Assembly: GCF_017433805.1 (NCBI RefSeq)
Contig: NZ_JAFRGN010000014.1
Coordinates: forward strand, 1-39,004
From: Butyrivibrio sp.
Lineage (GTDB): Bacteria > Bacillota > Clostridia > Lachnospirales > Lachnospiraceae
Length of the DNA: 39,004 nucleotides
Direction: 5' to 3'
Position numbers and translations under genes: made by a program. Shown here one piece after another: positions 6,867 through 14,758 of this stretch. Position 1 is the first letter of the stretch. The number at the start of each line of letters is the position of its first letter. The notes below the pieces were generated by a model that made no database searches, was not told the origin of the DNA, and saw only the letters and a list, made by a program, of their open reading frames with translations.

Positions 6867-8393
6867 ATGGGGTATTTAAGTAAAGAGCAGATGAAAAGAG
6901 TTATGTGGGTGTCTTTGTTCTGTATTCTGATGATTTTTCTCACAGCTCAGTTCACTTTTATGAGAGGGGCTAAAAATCTCGAACCAATCTATCTTTTGAA
7001 TATCGGAATGGATATGGTGAGCATGGCGATGGGCTATGTGCTCTTTGTTTGCTTTGTAATAGATGTTCAAAAGAACGGATCGGATCTGCGATTTCTATTC
7101 GTGCTCCTGATAGTGGCATATGTAGGATGCTTTACAGATGCATGCGCATGGATCGTAGACGGCGTGCCAAGCCTTAGATGGGCTAACATTCTGGATAACA
7201 CTCTTTATTATATGTGTGCACCGATAGAAGCCTGCTGTTTTTGGCTGTACACAATGACTTATCTTAAGCTTGACGACAAATACATCAGACTTATTGGTAA
7301 GTATATCGTTCTTACTTTAGCAATTCCAATTATGTTAAGGCTCATCAATCTTTTTACAGGAATCTATTTCACAATCGATGAAGCAGGAATTTATCACAGA
7401 AGTCCCAGGTATGCGGTTTCGATGATTTATGCCTTCACGGTAATGATCCTTGCGCTCATCGGAGTTATCTATCAGAGAAAAAAGCTCCAGAGATTTCAGA
7501 TAGTAACATTCTTTGTATATGCCATAGCGCCCATAGCTATCGGAGTCATGACTGCATTCGTTTACGGACTTTCACCTAGTGCGTCAGTAGTTATGCTGGT
7601 GGTTCTATTAATGTACGGCGTACTCAATGTTAATCAGGGCCGCGAAAAAGCAGCAGCTGACAGAGACCTTGCAGTGGCAGCAGGCATCCAGGAGAATGTC
7701 CTTCCCAAGATTTTTCCATTTCTTCCAGAGAGAAAAGAGTTTGATATATATGCGACCATGAATCCGGCAAAAGAGGTAGGTGGAGACTTCTATGATTTCT
7801 TCCTGGTGGATGATGATCATATCGCAATGGTTATGGCTGATGTTTCAGGCAAGGGAATTCCGGCAGCTCTTTTTATGATGGTTGCGCGAACACTCATAAA
7901 AAACAGAGCGCTGTTAGGCGAGGAACCAGCTAAAGTTTTGCATGAAGTCAACAATCAGCTCTGTGAGGGAAATAAGGCGGAGCTCTTCGTGACAGTATGG
8001 ATGGCCGTGATTTCTTTATCCACAGGAGAGGGACTTGCGGTTAATGCTGGACATGAACATCCAGCACTGCGTCACAAAGATGGACAGTATGAACTTGTAG
8101 AATACAAGCATTCTCCTGCAGTAGCCACAATGGAGGACTTAAACTTCAGACAGCATGCATTTAAGCTGGAGCCAGGAGATACTTTCTTTGTATATACGGA
8201 CGGCGTTACAGAGGCCACAAATGCCAGCAACGAACTCTTTGGAACAAAGCGAATGCTTGAAGCACTCAACAAGAATCCAGACGCTGATCCACAGACACTT
8301 CTTGATAATGTATCAGAAGACATCAGCTCTTTTGTCAAGGAAGCCAAGCAGTTCGATGATATAACAATGCTGGCATTTCAGTTTAATGGATAA
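6867..8393 (+). CDS. Membrane-anchored PP2C-type (SpoIIE/RsbU) serine phosphatase
   Basis: 508 residues from ATG 6867 (GGAGGG at 6853-6858). The N-terminal 250 residues contain about seven hydrophobic segments, with no recognised ligand-binding motif. After a short linker (about 255-270, starting NQGREKAAADRDL) comes a SpoIIE-type phosphatase domain: VGGDFYDFF (Asp307), DVSGKGIPAALFMM, NAGHEHPA, YTDGVTEATN and the final FDDITMLAF supply the metal-binding acids. Such proteins dephosphorylate anti-anti-sigma factors in partner-switching cascades; no partner kinase or STAS gene is nearby, so the target is unknown. The stop is four bases before a boundary repeat. Confidence 0.92.
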   Translation: MGYLSKEQMKRVMWVSLFCILMIFLTAQFTFMRGAKNLEPIYLLNIGMDMVSMAMGYVLFVCFVIDVQKNGSDLRFLFVLLIVAYVGCFTDACAWIVDGVPSLRWANILDNTLYYMCAPIEACCFWLYTMTYLKLDDKYIRLIGKYIVLTLAIPIMLRLINLFTGIYFTIDEAGIYHRSPRYAVSMIYAFTVMILALIGVIYQRKKLQRFQIVTFFVYAIAPIAIGVMTAFVYGLSPSASVVMLVVLLMYGVLNVNQGREKAAADRDLAVAAGIQENVLPKIFPFLPERKEFDIYATMNPAKEVGGDFYDFFLVDDDHIAMVMADVSGKGIPAALFMMVARTLIKNRALLGEEPAKVLHEVNNQLCEGNKAELFVTVWMAVISLSTGEGLAVNAGHEHPALRHKDGQYELVEYKHSPAVATMEDLNFRQHAFKLEPGDTFFVYTDGVTEATNASNELFGTKRMLEALNKNPDADPQTLLDNVSEDISSFVKEAKQFDDITMLAFQFNG

Positions 8394-8422
8394 TGGACCA
8401 CTAACCCCGTCCCCTAGGTCCA
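8394..8422 (+). repeat. Palindromic boundary repeat, copy 5
   Basis: TGGACCACTAACCCCGTCCC then CTAGGTCCA. The ends TGGACC (8394-8399) and GGTCCA (8417-8422) pair, and A/T-rich sequence with a short T-run follows, so weak termination after the PP2C gene is plausible. Confidence 0.85.
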
Positions 8423-8431
8423 AAAATATTT

Positions 8432-8460
8432 TTGCCATCTGCTTTTAATCTTCGTATAAA
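8432..8460 (+). promoter_or_regulatory. Promoter of the lipoprotein gene
   Basis: TTGCCA (8432-8437), a 17-nt spacer and TATAAA (8455-8460). The predicted transcript starts about 40 nt before the ATG at 8507. Confidence 0.6.
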
Positions 8461-8506
8461 GAAGAGTGAGCAATGGTAAGGGTTATAAATGAGGAGGAAA
8501 AATATT

Positions 8507-10144
8507 ATGAAAAAGAAAGCAGCAGTAGTAATGATTGGAATTGTACTTGGACTTACAGCATGCGGAAAGCAGGCTGCTGAGGCTCCAGCAGAGCAGGAAG
8601 TGCAGGTAGCAGAAGAAACAACAGAGGAAGCTGCAGAGGCAGAGGTAACAGAGCAGGCAGCAGAGGCGGAGCAGGAAGAGCTCATTGAAGATACAGTTAT
8701 TTCTTCAGATCTTTTGACAATCACCATTCCTGATGAGTTCAAGGGCAAGACACTGGCTAAGGTAGATGGCCATGAAATCTATGTTTATGATAAAGCCTGC
8801 TACGAAGAAGGCTTTGGCGGATTTGTTTTCTCTGTAATTGTTGATAAGGATAACAAGGTTGTTCCTGGTGGAATGTACACCAAGGTCGGCGAGTACAAGA
8901 CAGTTGGTGGACAGTCATACAATGTGTGCAGGAGTTATCCTTCAGAAGTTCAGTGGGATTACAATAAATATGATTCTATGCCAGAGGATTATGCAAGTCT
9001 CGATGCAGCAGTGGATTCCATACTTAAGACAGCTACAGCAAATGGCGATGGAACATATATGTACGGTGCTGGTAAAAACGGCGAAGATCTGTATGCTATG
9101 ACAATCGACAAGTACGTTTGGGCACTTACTGAAGGTTGGGATGCAGACAAATTTGAGGAAGAGGGTATGAGCCCTGAGTTTTACGCTCTTGCAAAAACTG
9201 AGGGAGACAAGGCTTTCGATAAGATGGGCTATGCATATATGGATATTTCTAGTGATGGCGTTGACGAGCTTCTAGTTGGCGTAGTTGATGACAGCGATGA
9301 GCCAAGCGTTGTATATGATGTTTACACTATGGTAAATGGAGAGCCAGCACTTGTTGCAAGCGGATCAGCAAGAAACAGCTTCCGCGCTATGGAATATGGC
9401 GGTCTTGGAAATGTCTTTTCTAGTGGAGCAATGGAGAATGGTATCAGAGTTTACATGGTCAACCCAGAGACCACTGAGCTTAATTACCAGTATGGTGTTA
9501 AGTACGACGGCTACACAGATGAAAAGAAGCCATGGTTTGTAAATGAGAGCACAGACAGTGATGATACATGGGTAGAGGCTTCTGAGGAAGATTACAACAT
9601 GTGGATCGAGCGTGCATCTGACCAGTTTATTAAGCTTGATTACACACCATTTTCTGAGCTTATTCCTATAGATTACTCCAAGGTAGACCTTTCCAAGTAC
9701 GGAACCTTTACTGAGATGTTAAAAGACTTCAAGAAGGGTATGGGCTATGCAAATGTTCAGCTTGGAGATACAGATGTATTCCTTGCTTCATCAGCTACAT
9801 ATATTGGAGAAAATGACATTCCAAATGCCATCGATGCTTCAGTCTTCATGTACAATGAAAAGGGTGAGATCGAGTATCTCGGAAAGGTTGAGTCAGGCGG
9901 AACAGCTTATCCACTCATGATCGCTGATGGATATCTTTACTCAGGCGGACATCACTTCGCAGATAAGACAACAGTCAAGGATGGCAAGCTTGTTACAGAA
10001 GAAGCATCAGAAGAATTTGATGCTGATGGTAAAGCAACCTATTACTATGGAACAGAAAAAGTAGAAGATGACTCCAAGCTCACGGGACTCTTTGATGAGT
10101 ACTTTGCAGGAGAAATCGTTGAGTTCACAGTAGAGAAAGAATAA
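8507..10144 (+). CDS. Large secreted lipoprotein of unknown function, 545 aa
   Basis: The start at 8507 is preferred because GAGGAGG at 8491-8497 precedes it; the upstream ATG overlaps that site. A short basic N-terminus and hydrophobic core lead to lipobox LTAC with Cys19, so it is predicted to be lipid-anchored outside the membrane. Residues about 23-60 are an Ala/Glu-rich linker. Beyond it are segments that read like beta-rich domains, including YAYMDISSDGVDELLVGVV at about 241-259, a calcium-type or repeat-like D-x-D-G-x-D-E-L motif seen in many Lachnospiraceae surface lipoproteins. The ending contains KATYYYGTEKVEDD. No enzymatic motif is recognised. It has its own promoter and terminator. 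Confidence 0.85.
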   Translation: MKKKAAVVMIGIVLGLTACGKQAAEAPAEQEVQVAEETTEEAAEAEVTEQAAEAEQEELIEDTVISSDLLTITIPDEFKGKTLAKVDGHEIYVYDKACYEEGFGGFVFSVIVDKDNKVVPGGMYTKVGEYKTVGGQSYNVCRSYPSEVQWDYNKYDSMPEDYASLDAAVDSILKTATANGDGTYMYGAGKNGEDLYAMTIDKYVWALTEGWDADKFEEEGMSPEFYALAKTEGDKAFDKMGYAYMDISSDGVDELLVGVVDDSDEPSVVYDVYTMVNGEPALVASGSARNSFRAMEYGGLGNVFSSGAMENGIRVYMVNPETTELNYQYGVKYDGYTDEKKPWFVNESTDSDDTWVEASEEDYNMWIERASDQFIKLDYTPFSELIPIDYSKVDLSKYGTFTEMLKDFKKGMGYANVQLGDTDVFLASSATYIGENDIPNAIDASVFMYNEKGEIEYLGKVESGGTAYPLMIADGYLYSGGHHFADKTTVKDGKLVTEEASEEFDADGKATYYYGTEKVEDDSKLTGLFDEYFAGEIVEFTVEKE

Positions 10145-10161
10145 AAACAGAATATAAATAG

Positions 10162-10197
10162 AAATCGTCCCCGGCCTGTGCAGAGGACGATTTTTTT
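10162..10197 (+). terminator. Rho-independent terminator of the lipoprotein gene
   Basis: AAATCGTCC (10162-10170) pairs with GGACGATTT (10185-10193), followed by T to 10197. On the minus strand the run after the stem is also T-rich, so it may also end the convergent DUF2804 transcript. Confidence 0.85.
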
Positions 10198-10214
10198 ATG
10201 CAATAAACACACGA

Positions 10215-11240
10215 TCAATACTTGTTATGCACCTTCTCCGCGAAGCACATCATATCTTTTACCTGAATCTTGGTACCATCATCCAGAATTGCAGTTCCGG
10301 ACATGTGACCAAATACCTGATGCTGGTCTGATACGATCAGCTTGTAGTCAAGGCATGCAGCTCTGTCGAGAACAGGAACAAAGTCCATCTCAAAGCGGCC
10401 GTCAGAGGATGTGAAGGTCCAGGGATCCATGTAGGAACTATCTGGAATGTTGAAGGTGATGTCATCCAGCTTGTGGGCTTTGCCATTGTAGAACAGGATA
10501 TTCTCTGTCGCTGCTGAAGTATTTCCAAAGCCGTAGCCAATATTGAAGCCAAAAGAATTACCGTCTATATCAGTGTTACCTGAGCCCCAGTGCCAAGTAT
10601 TATCATAAGTCCAAACGCCGCGTCCCCAGTCCAGGGTTCCGAAATCAGTGGCAGGATTGAACTCATATCTTTTTCCATCAAAAGACATATATCCGGAAGC
10701 TCTCATGCAGTTGATCTTCTGATTGTAGTAGAAGGCATGCTTCTGATCCCATGGAGTTGCGATGACCATGGTGTCCATATCCGGCTGAGCCAGGGATATA
10801 TCGCAGTCAAAGGGCTTGCCCTGATAGAAGTTATCAAAGTGACAGGTGATATGTCTTGAACCATCAAGAACTTCGTACTTCATCTGAAGTCTCTTATCAG
10901 CATAGGTTGTGTCACCAGATGCTGAAGATGAAGGAAGATGAAGCTTACCAAGAGGAAAGGCATTAAGGACTGTCTCTGTGTGCTCCCAGGGCTTATCTCC
11001 GAATACCAGAAGAGACACAGACTGAAGACCAATATAGCCATCATCTGAAATAGTGAAGGCGCCTGCAAAGCCATCGGACAGTACAAGATAGTAGTCCCAC
11101 TCTTTTATTCTCCATTTAGGAGCGCGGATCATAGACCTGTCATAGGTCTGCAAAAGACTTCTGGACCAGCCGGGCTCAGTAAGCTCGCCGTCCTTACCTA
11201 GAAGTGGATGAACAGTTGTAACTTCGTGATTTCTTCCCAT
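10215..11240 (-). CDS. DUF2804 domain protein
   Basis: 341 residues. The start at 11240 is supported by AGGAGG on the minus strand at 11254-11249; the longer upstream frame runs into the intergenic hairpin. The whole length resembles the DUF2804 family: beta-rich, with repeated aromatic motifs such as DWGRGVWTYDNTWHWGSG (about residues 214-231) and NIGYGFGNTSAATEN. No signal peptide. The function of DUF2804 proteins is not established. It is transcribed away from a carbohydrate importer, which may hint at a role related to sugars or lipids, but the sequence does not show this. It converges on the lipoprotein gene. Confidence 0.8.
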   Translation of the reverse strand: MGRNHEVTTVHPLLGKDGELTEPGWSRSLLQTYDRSMIRAPKWRIKEWDYYLVLSDGFAGAFTISDDGYIGLQSVSLLVFGDKPWEHTETVLNAFPLGKLHLPSSSASGDTTYADKRLQMKYEVLDGSRHITCHFDNFYQGKPFDCDISLAQPDMDTMVIATPWDQKHAFYYNQKINCMRASGYMSFDGKRYEFNPATDFGTLDWGRGVWTYDNTWHWGSGNTDIDGNSFGFNIGYGFGNTSAATENILFYNGKAHKLDDITFNIPDSSYMDPWTFTSSDGRFEMDFVPVLDRAACLDYKLIVSDQHQVFGHMSGTAILDDGTKIQVKDMMCFAEKVHNKY

Positions 11241-11269
11241 GATTTTTCCTCCTGATAATATTTTACTAT

Positions 11270-11306
11270 AAAAATGACACCTAAATAAAAAAGGTGTCAT
11301 TTTTTT
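11270..11306. terminator. Bidirectional terminator-like hairpin between divergent genes
   Basis: AAAAATGACACC (11270-11281) pairs with GGTGTCATTTTT (11293-11304), with T continuing on the plus side and a T-run plus TATAG on the minus side. It stands between two divergently transcribed starts, so it is either an insulator or, if a promoter lies upstream of it, a leader attenuator for one of them. Confidence 0.6.
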
Positions 11307-11373
11307 ACGCTGACCTGAAAACTAAAATAAGCTCATAACAAACAACCAATATGTAATTGGAGGGAGGATCATT

Positions 11374-12783
11374 ATGAAATTTAGAAGAGTTATGGCCAGC
11401 GTACTGGCAGGAATGATGACTCTGTCACTTGTAGCATGTGGAAGTGATGGAAGTGCATCAGCAGGCACAGAGACAGAGCAGACAGCAGATGCTAAGACTA
11501 ATACAGAATCAGTAGGAACAAGCGGAGAGAAGCTTGTTATCTGGACTCTGGCAAAAGACCTTCAGACCTTCGCTGAGAAGTATGTAGAGGATCACGAGGT
11601 TCAGATCGAGACTGTTGTAATCGAACCAGCTGACTATGTTACAAAGGTTCAGACAGCTCTTAACGGCGGACAGACAACACCAGATATCATCGTAGGTGAG
11701 CCTCAGATGCTTGAGGATTTCTATGATGCAGGATATTTTGAGGACCTTAACCAGGCACCTTATAACGCTCAGGATTATGCTGATCAGATCGTTGATTATG
11801 TATGGGAAGTAGGACAGGATGCAGAAGGCATTCAGAGAGCTATTTCTTATCAGATCACACCAGCTGGTATCTACTACAGAAGAGATATCGCACAGGAAGT
11901 ATTCGGTACAGATGATCCAGCAGAAGTTGGTAAGCTCTTTGCTGACTATCCAACAATACTCAGCACAGCACAGAAGCTTAAAGAAAATGGCTATCGTATC
12001 TTTGCTTCAGACGCAGAGATGGGCTATTTCTCAGGAGATACAGCATGGGTAGTAAATGACAAGCTTAACCTTGACCAGGCTCGTCTTGACTACATGGATC
12101 TTGTTTGTGACCTCTATCAGAACGACCTTACAGCTTATGCTAACCAGTGGTCAACACCTTGGTATCAGGCTATGGCAGGAGAGGTTCCTATCCTTACAGC
12201 AGAAGTTCAGAGCTATGCTGATGATTCAGTTAACGTATGGGATGCAGAAGCATTCGCAGAGGCAACCAAGGATCTTGCAACAACACAGGTATTTGCATTT
12301 GGACTTCCAAGCTGGGGAGTACTTACTCTGAGAGACAATGTTGGTGAAACATCAGGCAAATGGGGAGTATGTTCAGGACCAGCTTACGGTTTTGGAGGTG
12401 GCACTTTCATCGGCATTTCAGCGATGTCAGAGCACAAGGACCTGGCTTGGGACTTCCTTAAGTGGGTAACACTTGATGAGAACACTGCAGAGTGGTGGAT
12501 CGAGAAATCAGAAGGCGACACAGTTTCACTTGTATCTGTTCTTGAGAAGCACAAAGACGACGAGAACGCAGTATATGGCGGACAGCACCTCTACAGCTTC
12601 TGGCAGGAGCAGGCAGCAGGCATCGACTACTCCAAGGTTACACGTTACGACAAGATCGTTAACGATGCATGGGGAGCAGCTTGCACAGCAGTTAAGACAG
12701 GCGAAGCTGACAAGGAAACAGCTATAAACGAATTCTACGATGTAGTTGAATCTACATACCCAGAAATTCAGATTGAGCGCTAA
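11374..12783 (+). CDS. Carbohydrate ABC transporter substrate-binding lipoprotein (family 1)
   Basis: 469 residues with a GGAGGGAGG ribosome-binding site. The signal peptide ends in lipobox LVAC with Cys22, followed by a Ser/Thr/Glu-rich linker. Residues about 55 on (KLVIWTL, then TALNGGQTTPDIIVGEPQ) match the family 1 extracellular binding protein fold that captures oligosaccharides for CUT1 importers. DLAWDFLKWVTLDENTAEWW near 355-375 is the usual helix in the second lobe. Two permease genes follow. The short intergenic hairpin after it may raise its mRNA level over the permeases. Substrate is not evident; nearby GH43 and esterase genes make a plant oligosaccharide possible. Confidence 0.92.
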   Translation: MKFRRVMASVLAGMMTLSLVACGSDGSASAGTETEQTADAKTNTESVGTSGEKLVIWTLAKDLQTFAEKYVEDHEVQIETVVIEPADYVTKVQTALNGGQTTPDIIVGEPQMLEDFYDAGYFEDLNQAPYNAQDYADQIVDYVWEVGQDAEGIQRAISYQITPAGIYYRRDIAQEVFGTDDPAEVGKLFADYPTILSTAQKLKENGYRIFASDAEMGYFSGDTAWVVNDKLNLDQARLDYMDLVCDLYQNDLTAYANQWSTPWYQAMAGEVPILTAEVQSYADDSVNVWDAEAFAEATKDLATTQVFAFGLPSWGVLTLRDNVGETSGKWGVCSGPAYGFGGGTFIGISAMSEHKDLAWDFLKWVTLDENTAEWWIEKSEGDTVSLVSVLEKHKDDENAVYGGQHLYSFWQEQAAGIDYSKVTRYDKIVNDAWGAACTAVKTGEADKETAINEFYDVVESTYPEIQIER

Positions 12784-12805
12784 TCCTTAAAACTTAATCT
12801 ATACA

Positions 12806-12842
12806 TTCGGGGCACTGCTGTGGTTGGCGGCAGCGCCCCGAA
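12806..12842 (+). other. Intercistronic GC-rich hairpin
   Basis: TTCGGGGC (12806-12813) pairs with GCCCCGAA (12835-12842), with a further CTGC/GCAG pairing inside. No T-tract follows. Position between binding-protein and permease genes fits a processing or 3'-stability element that lets the binding protein be made in excess. Confidence 0.6.
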
Positions 12843-12891
12843 AATTACTATGAATGGAGAGAGTTAGTAGTAATTTACTTGGGAGGAAAAT

Positions 12892-13809
12892 ATGGCAGTA
12901 GCAAAAAAGAGAATGAAGAATAGGAACAACGCAGCATATCTGTTTGTGCTTCCTTTCATCATTGTTTTCCTGATCTTTAGTGTTTATCCTGTTTTCAGGA
13001 CACTTTTTCTTAGCTTTACCACTTATAAAGGCTATGGCGAACCAGAGTTTACAGGCCTTGCCAATTATATAAGGGTGGTAAAAGACAAATTCTTCTGGCG
13101 TTCACTTTATAACACAGTCAAAATGTGGTCTCTTAACATCGTTCTTCAGCTGGGACTGGCATTTCTTCTGACAATTGTATTTAGTGACATCAAGTACAAG
13201 ATTCGCGGACTTGCGATCTTCCGTGCAGTGTATTATCTGCCTAACTTAATAGCAGCAACATCAGTTGCTTTCCTGTTTAAGACACTTCTTGACTGGAAAT
13301 ACGGAACAGTTAACCAGATCCTTCTTGCATCAGGCCTTGTATCAGAGCAGATCAACTGGCTAGGACAGAAGTCCACAGCCTGGGCAGTAGTATCTGTGAT
13401 TCAGGCGTGGATGTGGTTTGGTAACTCATTCATTATTCTCATGGCCGGTGTTCAGGGTATTCCAAACGACTACTTTGAAGCCGCAGCTATAGACGGAGCT
13501 GGCAGATGGAAGGTATTTGGAAGCATCACACTTCCTCTTTTACGCCCAATCCTTCTGTATGTGGCTGTCACATCACTTATTGGTGGACTGCAGCTCTTTG
13601 ACCTGCCATTCCTTATTAACGGAGTAGCGGGAGCATCAACTGCCGGAGAGCCTGGAGGAACACTTCAGACGGTGGTTATGTACCTTTATAAATTTGGATT
13701 TGAAACTCGTCAGGTGGGCTTTGCATCTGCAATTGCCTATACCCTGTTCTTCATAATACTTTTTATTTCCGTAATGGAGTTCAAATTCCTGGGTGGAAAG
13801 GAGGACTAA
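12892..13809 (+). CDS. Sugar ABC transporter permease, MalF/UgpA-like
   Basis: 305 residues, ribosome-binding site GGGAGGAA. Six hydrophobic segments are visible, the first starting AAYLFVLPFIIVFLIFSVYP. The cytoplasmic EAA loop that contacts the ATPase reads EAAAIDGAGRWKVFGSITLP at about residues 197-216. It forms the heterodimeric membrane channel with the next gene product, with only 3 nt between the two. No ATP-binding subunit is encoded here; CUT1 systems of Firmicutes commonly share one encoded elsewhere. Confidence 0.95.
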   Translation: MAVAKKRMKNRNNAAYLFVLPFIIVFLIFSVYPVFRTLFLSFTTYKGYGEPEFTGLANYIRVVKDKFFWRSLYNTVKMWSLNIVLQLGLAFLLTIVFSDIKYKIRGLAIFRAVYYLPNLIAATSVAFLFKTLLDWKYGTVNQILLASGLVSEQINWLGQKSTAWAVVSVIQAWMWFGNSFIILMAGVQGIPNDYFEAAAIDGAGRWKVFGSITLPLLRPILLYVAVTSLIGGLQLFDLPFLINGVAGASTAGEPGGTLQTVVMYLYKFGFETRQVGFASAIAYTLFFIILFISVMEFKFLGGKED

Positions 13810-13812
13810 CAG

Positions 13813-14640
13813 ATGGCTACCAAGATTAAAAAGACAATTCTATATGTACTACTGATCGCACTGGCCCTGATGTGTATTCTTCCCTTCTGGCTCATGATCG
13901 TAAACTCAACAAGATCCGGTGTTGAAATAACACATTCATTTTCCTTCCTGCCGGGCAAGAGCCTTCGGGATAACTGGGTAGTGTTATTTGATTATGTAAA
14001 TCTTTTCAGGGGCCTGTTTAACAGTGTTAAAGTGGCTCTCCCGGCAACTCTCCTGACAGCGTACTTCTCAGCCATCACAGCCTTTGGAATGGCAATGTAT
14101 GAGTGGAAGGGCAATAACCTTCTGTTCAGGATAATAGTTATCTTCATGATGATACCAGGCCAGCTCTCGCTCATTGGTTTTTACAACCTGTGCCAGAAGC
14201 TTCACCTGATTGACTCCTACATACCACTTATAATTCCTGCCATGGCGTCACCTGGAATAGTGTTCTTCTTAAGGCAGTACGTCAAGGCAACACTTTCCAA
14301 GGCGCTTATGGAAGCTGCCAGAATCGATGGTGCTTCAGAGATACATATTTTCCACAGAATTGTACTTACGATCATGGCACCTGGTATTGCAACTATGTCA
14401 ATCGGAGCCTTCATTGGTAACTGGAACTCCTATCTGGTACCATTGATCCTCCTCAATACTCCTAAAAAGATGACGCTGCCAGTAATGATCTCTACTTTGA
14501 ACGCAGCCACAGATCTTCAAAAGAACCAGGGTGCTATCTACCTTGGTGTAGCGATTTCGGTTGTACCGATAATCATCGTGTTCTGCTTCTGCTCCAAGTA
14601 CATTATCAGCAGTATTTCAGCAGGCAGTGTAAAAGAATAA
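13813..14640 (+). CDS. Sugar ABC transporter permease, MalG/UgpE-like
   Basis: 275 residues, AAAGGAGG 8 nt before the start and inside the end of the previous gene. Six membrane segments, opening ILYVLLIALALMCILPFWL, and the EAA loop EAARIDGASEIHIFHRIVL at about 167-185. It is the second half of the import channel. A GC-rich hairpin (GGCGG/CCGCC at 14651-14670) follows the stop, without a clear T-tract. Confidence 0.95.
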   Translation: MATKIKKTILYVLLIALALMCILPFWLMIVNSTRSGVEITHSFSFLPGKSLRDNWVVLFDYVNLFRGLFNSVKVALPATLLTAYFSAITAFGMAMYEWKGNNLLFRIIVIFMMIPGQLSLIGFYNLCQKLHLIDSYIPLIIPAMASPGIVFFLRQYVKATLSKALMEAARIDGASEIHIFHRIVLTIMAPGIATMSIGAFIGNWNSYLVPLILLNTPKKMTLPVMISTLNAATDLQKNQGAIYLGVAISVVPIIIVFCFCSKYIISSISAGSVKE

Positions 14641-14674
14641 ACAACAATTTGGCGGCCCCTCGGGACCGCCTACT

Positions 14675-14701
14675 TGCATTAATAAAATCTAATGCTATTA
14701 T
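14675..14701 (+). promoter_or_regulatory. Promoter of the second binding protein and two-component genes
   Basis: TTGCAT (14675-14680) lies 15 nt before TATTAT (14696-14701), which has the extended -10 TGC just before it. GCATTA/TAATGC (14676-14681 and 14690-14695) also form an inverted repeat within the spacer and could be an operator. This gives the sensor genes a unit separate from the transporter. Confidence 0.5.
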
Positions 14702-14758
14702 AGGTGGATAAGAATTAATAGTTTCCAAAATAATGGTACACAATCTGAGGAATTATAG

